NCBI RefSeq assembly: GCF_009765225.1
Contig: NZ_VMSF01000001.1
Span: 868,001-932,000, forward strand
Reading direction: 5' to 3'
From: Leifsonia sp. AG29
GTDB lineage: Bacteria > Actinomycetota > Actinomycetes > Actinomycetales > Microbacteriaceae
Length of the DNA: 64,000 nt
In this document: in pieces, positions 1-8,884 of the stretch
Numbering within the stretch: the first letter of the stretch is position 1
Layout: each line of letters starts with the position of its first letter
Notes under the pieces: generated by a model
Seen by the model: the letters and a program-made list of their open reading frames with translations, nothing else
Database searches by the model: none
Told to the model about the DNA's origin: nothing
Translations under genes and position numbers: made by a program

Positions 1-2
1 TC

Positions 3-143
3 GGCGTCGAGTTCTTCGGCCCGGTGGGGGAGCGAACGCCCAACCCCGTCGTCTTCCTGCTCTACAACGGGCCGTACGTGCTGGTGCCGTTGCTGCTCCT
101 GATCCGCATGCGAAAGCCGCTGCCGTTCACACGGAGGTTCTGA
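3..143 (+). CDS. Membrane protein, C-terminal fragment
   Basis: The reading frame is open from the window edge to a TGA at 141-143 and gives 46 residues. A hydrophobic stretch (VVFLLYNGPYVLVPLLLLI) is followed by a short basic tail ending TRRF, which looks like the last membrane segment of an integral membrane protein. The stop is one base before the next gene, so the two are probably co-transcribed. The family cannot be named because the 5' part lies outside the window. Confidence 0.5.
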   Translation, partial: GVEFFGPVGERTPNPVVFLLYNGPYVLVPLLLLIRMRKPLPFTRRF

Positions 144-144
144 G

Positions 145-375
145 ATGCCGCTGCTGGAAGACCTGACCGTCTACGACGACGGCGACCGCTACGACGTGTA
201 CGACCATTCCTTCCTGGACGAGGACGAGCCGCTCGGGCGCGGTCGGCTGCTCGGGGCGATCACGGTCACGCCGGAAGGCGAGTACGTGCCCTCCGGCGAA
301 GGCGCGATCTACGGGTACCTCGCGCCCGCGCGCACGCTGGACGAGGCGCTGGGCGCGTTCGTCGGTTCCGCTTAG
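145..375 (+). CDS. Small acidic hypothetical protein
   Basis: The ATG at 145 lies one base after the stop of the upstream membrane-protein fragment, suggesting translational coupling. The 76-aa product is strongly acidic at the N-terminus (DVYDHSFLDEDEPLG), has no membrane segment or signal peptide, and ends in a GAIYGYLAPARTLDEALGAF segment. It is probably a soluble cytoplasmic partner of the upstream gene. I do not recognise a family. The balanced composition, unlike the Arg/Pro-rich off-frame ORFs of this GC-rich DNA, argues that it is real. Confidence 0.6.
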   Translation: MPLLEDLTVYDDGDRYDVYDHSFLDEDEPLGRGRLLGAITVTPEGEYVPSGEGAIYGYLAPARTLDEALGAFVGSA

Positions 376-523
376 GCGGGGAGTCGCGGAGCCTCCTTTT
401 TATCGAGTCCACGAAGACTCGACGGTCGGCGCCACGTGTCGGTTCGATAACGGCGGACTCGATGACGGGGGCCATGAGGTAGCCTCGCGTCACGCGCTCA
501 TGCGCATATGAACCGGGGGGAAT

Positions 524-1618
524 ATGAACGTGTCCAGGACAGGGAGCCTCGCGGCTGGCGCCCTGGTGCTCATCGCCGTTCTGACTGGGTGTGCCGCGCC
601 CGCCGCGAGCGGCGGTGCGCCGACACCTGCGGCGACCTCCGCTCCTCCGTCGGCCACCCCGACGGTGGAGGCGGCCCCGAGCCCGCGGGTGCCGGCCTCG
701 TGCGATGAGATCGTGCCGCCGTCTGCTCGTGACTCGGCCGCGGGCGTCCACGTCGAGACAGCCAGCGACCTCCCGGGCGGCATCAGCCCTCTTGCGTATT
801 CGGACCGCCGGGCCGGTGCGCTGGTCTGCAGCTGGGCGGCCGCCGCGCCCGACCCAGCGACCCCCTGGCTCCGGCCGGCGGTGTGGGTGGGGGTGCTCCC
901 GGGCTCGAACCCCGACGCCTTCGCCGCTGTCCGAGGCGAATGGGGCATCGACGGCACGCCGGACCCGTTCTTCTCCTGCCCGGACTTCAACAAGGCCACG
1001 TGCGTGTTCGGAGGGACATCCGGGGAGTACCAGTGGCTCGGCAGCGTGTCGACGGGAGGGCCCGCCGCCGGCCGCGACAGCGCTCAGGCGGTGGCGGACT
1101 CCGTACGCTCCGCGGTGACGCGACTCCGCTCCCCGGCGCCGCTGTGGGAGCCGCAGGGCGGCAGCCTCAAGGGCGTCACGTCGCCCGACGGATTCCTGCC
1201 GCTCGACCGGCTGGAGGCGATCGTCGGTGACGGCGCACTCCGCGCCGTGAAATCCGAGGGCGGAGAGTACCTGGTCTCCACGCTCGGGTCCTCCGCGCTC
1301 GTCGGCGGCTACTGGGCCTCCTTCGCGGACCATAACGGCGACGGGCTGGGGATCGCGGTCCTCCCCGGCGGCGCGTTCGGGTTCGACGACCGGCAGGCGC
1401 ACCCCATCCCGGGCACGACCGGCGTCCACGCGGTCGATGTCGGCGACAGCGCGGTCATCTCCGTGCCCGGCTCGACGGTGCCGGGCGACGCGGGCCCGGG
1501 AAAGGCCAGAGTGCTCGACGTGAAGGTCCGGAACAGCTGGGTGCAGGTTGACTCCACGACCCTGGGTGACGACAAGCTCATCGAGGTCGCCCGCGCCGTC
1601 ATCGACAACCTGTCGTGA
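524..1618 (+). CDS. Putative secreted lipoprotein
   Basis: 364 aa. The N-terminus is a lipoprotein signal: a basic start, a hydrophobic core and the lipobox VLTGC with the acylatable Cys at residue 23. It is followed by a low-complexity Ala/Pro/Ser/Thr linker typical of actinobacterial surface lipoproteins. The mature part contains several Cys and Trp residues (for example FFSCPDFNKATCVFGG) but no enzyme motif I recognise. The ATG at 524 is preceded by a purine-rich GGGGGG ribosome site; a TAGCCT -10-like box lies at 480-485. It is probably an extracytoplasmic membrane-anchored protein of unknown role. An upstream ATG at 508 is in another frame and gives only a short shadow ORF. Confidence 0.8.
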   Translation: MNVSRTGSLAAGALVLIAVLTGCAAPAASGGAPTPAATSAPPSATPTVEAAPSPRVPASCDEIVPPSARDSAAGVHVETASDLPGGISPLAYSDRRAGALVCSWAAAAPDPATPWLRPAVWVGVLPGSNPDAFAAVRGEWGIDGTPDPFFSCPDFNKATCVFGGTSGEYQWLGSVSTGGPAAGRDSAQAVADSVRSAVTRLRSPAPLWEPQGGSLKGVTSPDGFLPLDRLEAIVGDGALRAVKSEGGEYLVSTLGSSALVGGYWASFADHNGDGLGIAVLPGGAFGFDDRQAHPIPGTTGVHAVDVGDSAVISVPGSTVPGDAGPGKARVLDVKVRNSWVQVDSTTLGDDKLIEVARAVIDNLS

Positions 1619-1644
1619 ACGGAATGACGGAGACAAGCCGGGAC

Positions 1645-1650
1645 TAGCCT
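1645..1650 (+). promoter_or_regulatory. -10 box of a probable leaderless promoter (amidase)
   Basis: TAGCCT ends six bases before the ATG at 1657, so transcription would start at or next to the A of the start codon. No Shine-Dalgarno sequence lies in between. The same geometry recurs at other genes of the window. Confidence 0.5.
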
Positions 1651-1656
1651 GGGGCG

Positions 1657-3084
1657 ATGGCCGACCTTCACGAGCTGACGGCGCTCGACCTCTGGCAGGA
1701 GCTTCAGTCGGGGCGCGTGTCGCCGCGCGAGGTCGCAGCGCACTACCTCGACCGCATCGACCGGTTGAACCCTCGACTCGGAGCGTTCGTCACGGTCACG
1801 CCTGAGCACGCGCTCGCCCGGGCGGCCTTCGTCGAGCAGTCCGTGCCGAAGACCGCCCCGCTCTGGGGGCTGCCGTCGGGCGACAAGGATCTCTGGCATC
1901 GAGCCGGGGTGCGGACGGGTTTCGGGTCACGCAGCGTGGTCGACCTCGTGCCCGAGGTCTCCGACGAGCTCGTCGAGACGCTGGACGAAGCCGGGGCGGT
2001 CAGCCTCGGCAAGACGAATGCGCCCGAGTTCGGGCTTCCGGCGTACACCGAGTCGCTGGCAGCGCCTCCCGCCCGCAACCCGTGGGACCTGCGGCTGGGC
2101 GCCGGCGGGTCGAGCGGAGGCGCCGCGGTCGCCGTGGCTGCCGGCATGCTGCCCTTCGCGCCCGGCTCCGATGGGGGCGGCAGCGTCCGCATTCCCGCCG
2201 CAGCCTGCGGGCTGGTGGGCTTGAAGCCCACCCGGGGCCTCGTGCCGGCCGGAAGCGGCGTCGACTCGCTGGCGGGGCTCGTCGTGGCGGGTCCGCTCGC
2301 TCGCACCACGGCAGATGCGGCGCTTCTCCTCGACGGCATGATCGCTCGCCGCAACGGCCGGATCGACCACCACTACACGCTCCGGGCGCCCTACGAGGAC
2401 GACGGGCCGTTCCTCGGAACGGCTGTGCGAGGGGAGGGTCGCTTCCAGCTCGGCGTGATGACCACCTCCGCCTGGGACGGCGCGTACGAGATCACGATCG
2501 CTCCGGAGGCGCGGGTCGCCCTCGACACCGCCGTCGACGCGTTCGCGGCGATCGGGCACGGCATCGAGGAGACGGCCCTCGAGCCCGACGACACCTATGC
2601 GCCCGCATTCCGCACGATCTGGCAGGCAGGCGCCGCCCGCATCCCGGCTGAGGGTGAGCAGCTGGACCTCCTCGAGCCGCTGACCGCGTGGCTCGTCGGG
2701 CGCGGACGCGAACTCAGCGCACGGCAGCTGAGCGAGGCGCTGAGCGCCCTCACCGCGTACGAACGGTCGTTCATCCGCCAGCTGTCGTCGTTCGACGCCG
2801 TGCTCACGCCGGCGATGGCGCTCACCCCGCGCCCGGTCGGCTGGTACGACCAGGAGGACGGCGAGCGCAACTTCGAGCAGCAGGTGCAGTACACGCCGTT
2901 CACGTCGATGCTCAACGTGACCGGGCTCCCCGCGATCGTGCTGCCGGTCTCGCAGACGGCGGACGGCCTCCCGATGGGCGTCCAGCTGATCGGGCGCCCG
3001 GGAGGCGAGCGCACCCTCCTGTCACTGGCCGCTCAGCTCGAGCGGCGCATCCGCTGGCAGGACAGGCGGCCGCCCGTCTGGTGA
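1657..3084 (+). CDS. Amidase (amidase-signature family)
   Basis: 475 aa, normal length for this family of Ser-cisSer-Lys hydrolases that cleave amide bonds and include GatA. The catalytic Lys is about residue 77 (PSGDKDLW), the cis-Ser lies in GAGGSSGGAA at about 150-157, and the nucleophilic Ser is about 176 in GSDGGGSVRIPAA, where the usual Thr of SDTGGS is Gly. The C-terminal part carries the conserved TGLPAIVLP and MGVQLIGRPGGE segments. No gatB or gatC is adjacent, so it is more likely a stand-alone amidase than the GatCAB subunit; the substrate is unknown. No signal peptide is present, so it is cytoplasmic. The ATG follows a -10 box by six bases (leaderless). Confidence 0.88.
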   Translation: MADLHELTALDLWQELQSGRVSPREVAAHYLDRIDRLNPRLGAFVTVTPEHALARAAFVEQSVPKTAPLWGLPSGDKDLWHRAGVRTGFGSRSVVDLVPEVSDELVETLDEAGAVSLGKTNAPEFGLPAYTESLAAPPARNPWDLRLGAGGSSGGAAVAVAAGMLPFAPGSDGGGSVRIPAAACGLVGLKPTRGLVPAGSGVDSLAGLVVAGPLARTTADAALLLDGMIARRNGRIDHHYTLRAPYEDDGPFLGTAVRGEGRFQLGVMTTSAWDGAYEITIAPEARVALDTAVDAFAAIGHGIEETALEPDDTYAPAFRTIWQAGAARIPAEGEQLDLLEPLTAWLVGRGRELSARQLSEALSALTAYERSFIRQLSSFDAVLTPAMALTPRPVGWYDQEDGERNFEQQVQYTPFTSMLNVTGLPAIVLPVSQTADGLPMGVQLIGRPGGERTLLSLAAQLERRIRWQDRRPPVW

Positions 3085-3100
3085 GTCCTCGGCCGCGCCG

Positions 3101-4906
3101 TCAGCGGCCCGCCGCGTACCCCTGGGCGCCTCGCGGGTTCGCGGCAGCGGTCAGCACGCCCGTCTTCGGGTCGCGGCCGACCGCCGAGAGCCGCCCGAGC
3201 GTCCAGTCGCCGGCCCGCGTGACGACGTGGCCGCGCGCCTCGAGACCCGCGATGACCTCGTCGCCGAGCCGGTCCTCCACGACCGCTCCGGCCGGCTCCC
3301 AGGTGCGCGGCCAGAACGAGCCGGCCATCGACGTGCTGTGGAGGGTCGGCGCGTCGATCGCCTGCTGCGGGGTGTAGCCGCCCACGATCGTCCGGAGCAG
3401 GTACGGCAGCTGCCACAGGTCCTGCTGGTCGCCTCCCGGCGAGCCCAGAGCGGCCACCGGGGCGCCGTCGCGGAGCACCAGGGTCGGCGTGAGCGTCGTG
3501 CGCGGGCGCCGACCCGGCGTGAGCGTGGAGGCGGACCCCTCCTCGAGCCAGGTCATCTGGAGGCGGCTGCCGAGGCAGAAGCCGAGTGCCGGGATCGTCG
3601 GAGACGACTGCAGCCAGCCGCCCGACGGCGTCGCCGCGACGATATTGCCCCAGCGGTCGACCACGTCGAGGTGGCAGGTGTCGCCCCGGGTCTCGCCGCT
3701 GCGATCGACGGTCGGCTCGCCCACGCCCGCTGTCGCCGAGCCGCCAGGAGGGGTGTACTCCACGCGAAGAGGCGGGAGGAACGGCTCGACGCCGGGTATG
3801 GAGCCCGGCCGGTGCTCGGTGGAGGCGCCGTCGGAGATCAGCGCACGTCGCTCCGCCGCGTACTCGGGGGTGAGGAGGTGCTCGAGGGGAACCTGCGCAT
3901 CGCCGTAGTAGGCGTCGCGGTCGGCATAGGCGAGCTTCTGCGCCTCCAGGATCGTATGGGCGCCGAGCTCGGTCGAGGGGTCGAGGCGCTCATCGTCGAA
4001 GCCATCGAGGATCGCCAGTGTCTGCAGCAGCGCGGGGCCCTGACCCCACGCACCGGACTTCGCGATCGTGCAGCCGCGGAACTCGAGCGTCACCGCGGGC
4101 TCGACGTGGGCGCGGTACGCGGCGAAGTCGTCCTCGGTGATGACGCCCGCGTGGTCCGTGCCCGGTGAGTGCCGGTGCGGCCGCCGCAGGAAGGCGGACG
4201 CCTCCTTCGCGACGCGTCCGGTCGCCCACTCGCTGCGCGCCGCTTCGATCCGCGCCTCGCGCGTGGCGGCGCCGTCTCCCGCGGCGACCAGCTCGCGGAG
4301 CACGGCGGCGTAGGCGGGATTGCGGATCAGCTCGCCCGGCTCCGGCACCCGGCCGCCGGGCATCCAGAGCTCGGCCGAACTCGGCCAGTGCTCCAGGAAG
4401 AGGTCGGCGACCGCCGCGATGGTGCGGCACACCCGCTCGAGCACCGGGTGGCCGTCCTCCGCGTAGCCGATGGCGAACGCGAGCACGTCGCCGAGCTCCC
4501 AGGTGCCGTGCTCCTTCAGGAGGAGCAGCCATGCGTCGACCGCGCCCGGCACGGCGGCCGCCAGAGCGCCGGAGCCGGGGACCAGCTCGAGGCCCTCGGC
4601 CAGATAATGCTCGCGCGTCGCAGCGGCAGGTGCCGGGCCTTGCCCCGAGAGAACCGTCGGGGAGGGGTCGGCCGCGGTCGCGAAGATCGCCACCAGGTCC
4701 CCGCCCGGCCCGTTGAGGTGCGGCTCGACGACATGAAGCACGAAGGCGGCCGCCACCGCCGCGTCGAACGCGTTCCCGCCGCGCTCGAGGACGGCCTGCG
4801 CGCTCGCCGTGGCGAGCCAGTGCGTGGAGGCGGACATCCCGAACGTGCCCTCGAGCGTCGGACGGGTGGTGAAGGCGGGCGGGGGAGTGAACGTCACGCC
4901 GCCCAC
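3101..4906 (-). CDS. ggt: Gamma-glutamyltransferase family protein
   Basis: 601 aa, read from a GTG at 4906. The N-terminal nucleophile hydrolase family cleaves gamma-glutamyl bonds (glutathione, gamma-Glu amides) after autoproteolysis. Visible hallmarks are ERGGNAFDAAVAAAFVLHVV near residues 41-60, EPHLNGPGGD at 61-70, and the processing/catalytic Thr at about 410 in GDTCHLDVVDRWGNIVA, which would become the N-terminus of the small subunit. LGSPGGDQQ and AIDAPTLHS follow near the C-terminus. There is no signal peptide, so the enzyme appears cytoplasmic, unlike periplasmic E. coli Ggt. It is convergent with the amidase, leaving only 16 bases between the two stops. A cephalosporin- or other acylase role within the same fold is possible. 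Confidence 0.85.
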   Translation of the reverse strand: MGGVTFTPPPAFTTRPTLEGTFGMSASTHWLATASAQAVLERGGNAFDAAVAAAFVLHVVEPHLNGPGGDLVAIFATAADPSPTVLSGQGPAPAAATREHYLAEGLELVPGSGALAAAVPGAVDAWLLLLKEHGTWELGDVLAFAIGYAEDGHPVLERVCRTIAAVADLFLEHWPSSAELWMPGGRVPEPGELIRNPAYAAVLRELVAAGDGAATREARIEAARSEWATGRVAKEASAFLRRPHRHSPGTDHAGVITEDDFAAYRAHVEPAVTLEFRGCTIAKSGAWGQGPALLQTLAILDGFDDERLDPSTELGAHTILEAQKLAYADRDAYYGDAQVPLEHLLTPEYAAERRALISDGASTEHRPGSIPGVEPFLPPLRVEYTPPGGSATAGVGEPTVDRSGETRGDTCHLDVVDRWGNIVAATPSGGWLQSSPTIPALGFCLGSRLQMTWLEEGSASTLTPGRRPRTTLTPTLVLRDGAPVAALGSPGGDQQDLWQLPYLLRTIVGGYTPQQAIDAPTLHSTSMAGSFWPRTWEPAGAVVEDRLGDEVIAGLEARGHVVTRAGDWTLGRLSAVGRDPKTGVLTAAANPRGAQGYAAGR

Positions 4907-4961
4907 GCTACCCGCGCGCTCCGCGCCTCCCGCCGGCTCGCCCGTGCTCGTCTCCGGGCGG

Positions 4962-5336
4962 TCAGCTCACCGGGCCGGTGTACTTCTCGCCCGGGCCCTT
5001 GCCGATCTCGTCCGGGATGGTCGAGGCCTCGCGGAAGGCCAGCTGGAGCGACCGGAGACCGTCGCGCAGGCTGCGCGCGTGCTGGTCGCCGATGTGCTGC
5101 GCGCTCGCCGTAACGAGCCCGGCGAGGGCGTCGATCAGCTTGCGCGCCTCATCGAGATCCGTCTGGCGCTCCGGGTCGTCGGCGAGGCCGACCTTGACGG
5201 CCGCGGCGCTCATCAGGTGCACCGCGGTGGTCGTGATCACCTCGACCGCCGGCACCTCCGCGATGTCGCGGACGGCGTCCGCGACGCCCTCCTCGTCGTA
5301 GTACTGATCGCCGGACTCGGCGGAAGTGTCGCTCAC
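4962..5336 (-). CDS. DUF1844 family protein
   Basis: 124 aa starting at GTG 5336, preceded on the reverse strand by a good ribosome site (GAGGAA). The core VEVITTTAVHLMSAAAVKVG followed by DLDEARKLIDALAGLV matches the small helical DUF1844 family, which in actinobacteria is usually found divergent from infC, as here. The C-terminus ends in a GKGPGEKYTGPVS tail. The function is unknown. The gene shares a short divergent promoter region with the infC operon. Recognition of the family is from memory of its sequence and genomic position. Confidence 0.8.
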   Translation of the reverse strand: MSDTSAESGDQYYDEEGVADAVRDIAEVPAVEVITTTAVHLMSAAAVKVGLADDPERQTDLDEARKLIDALAGLVTASAQHIGDQHARSLRDGLRSLQLAFREASTIPDEIGKGPGEKYTGPVS

Positions 5337-5346
5337 TGCATTCCTC

Positions 5347-5355
5347 TGCTAGAAT
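5347..5355 (+). promoter_or_regulatory. Extended -10 promoter of the infC operon
   Basis: TG at 5347-5348 plus TAGAAT at 5350-5355 form an extended -10 element; no good -35 box is seen. Transcription from about 5362 would give an untranslated leader of roughly 240 nt before infC. Confidence 0.5.
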
Positions 5356-5450
5356 CATTCGGGCTCCGGGAGTTCTCTCCCGGTACGAAAGTGGAGATTC
5401 CTCCCACCCGCGCTTGACCGTTTTACAGGTTACCGGGTCGTTGCACTCCG

Positions 5451-5516
5451 CCACCGCGTGCGAACGCGGTGGTAGCCAGGGTGCTGTACCAGGCCTGCGA
5501 TCGTGGATCGCAGGCC
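5451..5516 (+). promoter_or_regulatory. Structured infC leader with two perfect hairpins
   Basis: Hairpin 1 pairs 5451-5458 with 5465-5472 (8 bp, 6-nt loop). Hairpin 2 pairs 5492-5502 with 5506-5516 (11 bp, 3-nt loop GTG). Both lie in the roughly 240-nt leader between the promoter and the infC start. Leaders of infC-rpmI-rplT operons in other bacteria are bound by L20 or respond to IF3, so a feedback element is likely here, but I see no match to the known L20-binding fold. Confidence 0.55.
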
Positions 5517-5601
5517 GTGCTGGTGCGTGGAACCTCCTCTTTCGCCGAGTCGTCACCGACGACCCGGGCTCGAAAGCATCGCTCGATCAGAGGAGACAGA
5601 C

Positions 5602-6257
<656 letters not shown>

Positions 6258-6258
<1 letters not shown>

Positions 6259-6452
6259 TGCCCAAGCAGAAGTCCCACTCCGGCGCCAAGAAGCGCTTCA
6301 AGATCACCGGCAGCGGCAAGGTCATGAAGCAGCAGTCCGGCATGCGCCACAACCTCGAGGTCAAGTCCAGCAGCCGCAAGCGCCGCCTGAACGCCGAGCA
6401 GGTCGTGCCCGAGGTGGACGCCAAGGTCATCCGCCGGATGCTCGGCAAGTAA
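6258..6452 (+). CDS. rpmI: 50S ribosomal protein L35
   Basis: 64 aa, the usual length. It is highly basic with the L35 signature [20 protein letters not shown] and a C-terminal VIRRMLGK. It is a component of the large ribosomal subunit. The ATG overlaps the infC stop (TAATG), so translation is coupled to infC and rplT follows 31 bases later, the normal infC-rpmI-rplT order. Confidence 0.97.
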
Positions 6453-6483
6453 TCGACTCGACAGCACGTAAGGAAATCGACTA

Positions 6484-6876
6484 ATGGCAAGAGTGAAGAG
6501 GGCTGTCAACGCCCACAAGAAGCGTCGGGTCATCCTCGAGCGCGCCGAGGGCTACCGCGGTCAGCGGTCGCGTCTCTACCGCAAGGCCAAGGAGCAGGTC
6601 ACCCACTCCCTCGTCTACGCGTACCGCGACCGCCGCCAGAAGAAGGGCGACTTCCGTCGTCTCTGGATCCAGCGGATCAACGCGGCGAGCCGCGCCAACG
6701 GCCTGACCTACAACCGCTTCATCCAGGGCCTGGGCCTGGCGGGCGTCGAGGTCGACCGTCGCATCCTCGCCGACCTGGCCGTGACCGAGCCCGCGACCTT
6801 CGCGGCCCTCGTCGAGACCGCCAAGAAGGCGCTCCCGGCCGACACCTCCGCCCCCAAGGCGGACGCCGCGGCGTAA
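6484..6876 (+). CDS. rplT: 50S ribosomal protein L20
   Basis: 130 aa; the first 115 or so match L20 ([20 protein letters not shown], then [20 protein letters not shown]), and an acidic/Ala tail ([13 protein letters not shown]) extends the C-terminus as often seen in actinobacteria. L20 is needed early in 50S assembly and in other phyla represses its own operon through the leader RNA. AAGGAAA precedes the ATG. Confidence 0.97.
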   Translation: MARVKRAVNAHKKRRVILERAEGYRGQRSRLYRKAKEQVTHSLVYAYRDRRQKKGDFRRLWIQRINAASRANGLTYNRFIQGLGLAGVEVDRRILADLAVTEPATFAALVETAKKALPADTSAPKADAAA

Positions 6877-6891
6877 TCGCCGACACACCTC

Positions 6892-6930
6892 CGGACGGCC
6901 CGGTCGACCTCGCGTCGGCCGGGCCGTCCG
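6892..6930 (+). terminator. GC-rich stem-loop after rplT
   Basis: CGGACGGCCCGG (6892-6903) pairs perfectly with CCGGGCCGTCCG (6919-6930), a 12-bp stem with a 15-nt loop, 16 bases after the rplT stop. There is no long U-tract, as is common in actinobacterial terminators. Confidence 0.65.
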
Positions 6931-6989
6931 TCGTACCCCGCCGACGGTGGACCGCTCGCTCCACCTTCGGATCGTGGCCGGCGCACCCC

Positions 6990-6995
6990 TAAGCT
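6990..6995 (+). promoter_or_regulatory. -10 box of a probable leaderless promoter (rRNA methyltransferase)
   Basis: TAAGCT ends six bases before the ATG at 7002; TTCGGA at 6966-6971 can serve as a -35 with an 18-bp spacer. No ribosome-binding site is visible. Confidence 0.5.
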
Positions 6996-7001
6996 GGTCC
7001 C

Positions 7002-7832
7002 ATGCTGGACAACCCGCGCTCACCGCGCGTCAGGGCCGTCGCCAAGCTGGCCAAGCGCGCCGCGCGCGCAGAGACGGGACTCTTCCTCCTGGAGGGACCG
7101 CAGGCCGTCGCCGAAGCGCTGTCGTACCGTCCGGAGCTCCTCGTCGAGCTGTACGCGACGCCGACGGCGCTCGAGCGGTACGCGGACATCGCGCAGACGG
7201 CCGTCGAAGCCGGCGTCGACGTCGAGTTCGTGACCGAGCAGGTGCTCGACGCCATGGCCGACACGGTGACGCCGCAGGGCTTCGTCGCCGTCTGCCGGCA
7301 GTTCCCGACCTCCATCCGCGACATCTTCACCTCCGCACCCCGGCTCGTCGCCGTCCTGGAGGAGGTGCGCGACCCCGGCAACGCCGGAACCATCATCCGT
7401 GCAGCCGACTCTGCGGGGGCGGACGCCGTCGTGCTGTCCGGCCGCACGGTCGATCTCTACAACCCGAAGGTGGTGCGCTCGACCACCGGGTCGCTGTTCC
7501 ACATCCCCGTCGCGGTCGGAGCCGACCTCGGCGATGTCGTGGGCCGGGCCCACTCGGCCGGGCTCCAGGTGCTCGCCGCCGACATCAAAGGGGAGGATCT
7601 CCTCGCCGCCCGCCGCGACGGCCAGCTGGAGCACCCCACCGCGTGGGTCTTCGGCAACGAGGCCCGCGGCCTGGCCGACGAGCTGCTGGAATTGGTCGAC
7701 CGCGTCGTCACCGTGCCCATCTACGGCAGTGCCGAGTCGATGAACCTCGCCACCGCCGCCTCCGTGTGCCTCTACGAGTCCGCGTTCGCGCAGCGGTCTG
7801 CGGCGCTCATCGAGCAGGGGGCCGCCGACTAG
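7002..7832 (+). CDS. TrmH/SpoU-family RNA 2'-O-methyltransferase
   Basis: 276 aa. A SpoU substrate-binding N-domain ([17 protein letters not shown]) is followed by the trefoil-knot SAM-binding methyltransferase domain with the family motifs [20 protein letters not shown] (motif 1), VFGNEARGL (motif 2) and [18 protein letters not shown] (motif 3). It probably methylates a 2'-OH in 23S rRNA or tRNA. The length and the position before pheST are typical of the actinobacterial 'RNA methyltransferase' at this locus; which nucleotide it modifies cannot be read from sequence. It sits 11 bases upstream of pheS. Confidence 0.9.
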   Translation: MLDNPRSPRVRAVAKLAKRAARAETGLFLLEGPQAVAEALSYRPELLVELYATPTALERYADIAQTAVEAGVDVEFVTEQVLDAMADTVTPQGFVAVCRQFPTSIRDIFTSAPRLVAVLEEVRDPGNAGTIIRAADSAGADAVVLSGRTVDLYNPKVVRSTTGSLFHIPVAVGADLGDVVGRAHSAGLQVLAADIKGEDLLAARRDGQLEHPTAWVFGNEARGLADELLELVDRVVTVPIYGSAESMNLATAASVCLYESAFAQRSAALIEQGAAD

Positions 7833-7835
7833 ACT
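7830..7835 (+). promoter_or_regulatory. -10 box before pheS
   Basis: TAGACT, overlapping the stop of the methyltransferase gene, ends eight bases before the GTG start of pheS. This suggests an additional leaderless promoter for pheST inside the apparent operon. Confidence 0.4.
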
Positions 7836-7843
7836 GGGTCACC

Positions 7844-8884
7844 GTGTCAGATACCACGGAGATCACCGAATCCGCGGTCGAGGCGGCCGTCGCCGCCGCG
7901 CTCGCAGCGATCGACGCCGCCCACGATTCCGCCGCGCTCAAGACGGTCCGCCACGACCACACGGCAGAGGGCTCGGCGCTCGCCCGGCTGAACGCCGCGA
8001 TCCGCGACCTGCCCGGCGACCGCAAGGCCGCGGCCGGAAAGCTGGTCGGCGGTGCCCGGGCGCGCGTGAACCAGGCGTTCGCCGCCAAGGAGGCGAGCAT
8101 CGCCGAGGCCGAGGAGGCCGCCCAGCTCGCCGCCGAGACCGTCGACGTGACCGCGCTGCCGAGCCGCTGGACGCCCGGCGCCCGGCACCCGCTGAGCCTC
8201 CTCCAGGAGCGCATCGCCGACATCTTCATCGGCATGGGCTGGGAGGTCGCGGAGGGTCCCGAGCTCGAGAGCGAGTGGTACAACTTCGACGCGCTCAACT
8301 TCGACGCCGATCACCCGGCGCGCGCCATGCAGGACACCTTCTTCGTCGAGCCGACCGACTCGCACCTCGTCCTCCGCACCCACACCTCCCCGGTCCAGTT
8401 GCGGGCGCTCCTCGGCGACGACCTCCCGGTGTACCGGATCGCGCCGGGACGGGTGTTCCGGACCGACGAGTTCGACGCCACCCACCTCCCCGTCTTCCAC
8501 CAGACCGAGGGCATTGCCGTCGACAAGGGCCTGACGATGGCGCACCTGCGCGGCACGCTCGACCACTTCGTGAAGACCCTGTTCGGGCCGGAGGCGAAGG
8601 TGCGCCTCCGCCCGAACTACTTCCCGTTCACCGAGCCGAGCGCCGAGCTCGACCTCTGGCACCCGACCTTCGCCGGAGGCGCGCGCTGGATCGAGTGGGG
8701 CGGCTGCGGGATGGTGAACCCGAACGTGCTCCGGAGCGCGGGCATCGACCCCGACGTGTACTCGGGCTTCGCGTTCGGGATGGGCGTCGAGCGGGCGCTG
8801 ATGTTCCGCAACGACGTCAAAGACATGCGCGACATGGCCGAGGGCGATGTCCGCTTCTCCCAGCAGTTCGGAATGGTGGTCTGA
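7844..8884 (+). CDS. pheS: Phenylalanine-tRNA ligase alpha subunit
   Basis: 346 aa from the GTG at 7844. PheS forms the alpha2-beta2 enzyme that charges tRNA-Phe and carries the class II catalytic core. An N-terminal coiled-coil arm (about residues 1-100) precedes [10 protein letters not shown], motif 2 ([19 protein letters not shown]) and motif 3 ([16 protein letters not shown]). The open frame continues far upstream, but that part is antisense-like Arg-rich shadow of the methyltransferase; the GTG gives the normal family length and follows a -10 box. It overlaps pheT by one base (TGATG). Confidence 0.95.
   Translation: MSDTTEITESAVEAAVAAALAAIDAAHDSAALKTVRHDHTAEGSALARLNAAIRDLPGDRKAAAGKLVGGARARVNQAFAAKEASIAEAEEAAQLAAETVDVTALPSRWTPGARHPLSLLQERIADIFIGMGWEVAEGPELESEWYNFDALNFDADHPARAMQDTFFVEPTDSHLVLRTHTSPVQLRALLGDDLPVYRIAPGRVFRTDEFDATHLPVFHQTEGIAVDKGLTMAHLRGTLDHFVKTLFGPEAKVRLRPNYFPFTEPSAELDLWHPTFAGGARWIEWGGCGMVNPNVLRSAGIDPDVYSGFAFGMGVERALMFRNDVKDMRDMAEGDVRFSQQFGMVV

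Noticed and set aside
5521-5545. T-box-like GTGCGTGGAACC sequence upstream of infC
   Set aside because: The full T-box bulge sequence and specifier stem are missing, and infC is not an aminoacyl-tRNA or amino-acid gene.
5503-5601. ATG-initiated extension of infC by 33 residues
   Set aside because: The extension lies over the perfect 11-bp hairpin and is Arg/Pro-rich and unlike IF-3 N-termini. The family sequence and the ribosome site both point to the ATC at 5602.
6947-7843. N-terminal extension of pheS by about 300 residues
   Set aside because: This part of the open frame lies over the rRNA methyltransferase gene, is Arg-rich and without homology; the GTG at 7844 gives the normal pheS length.
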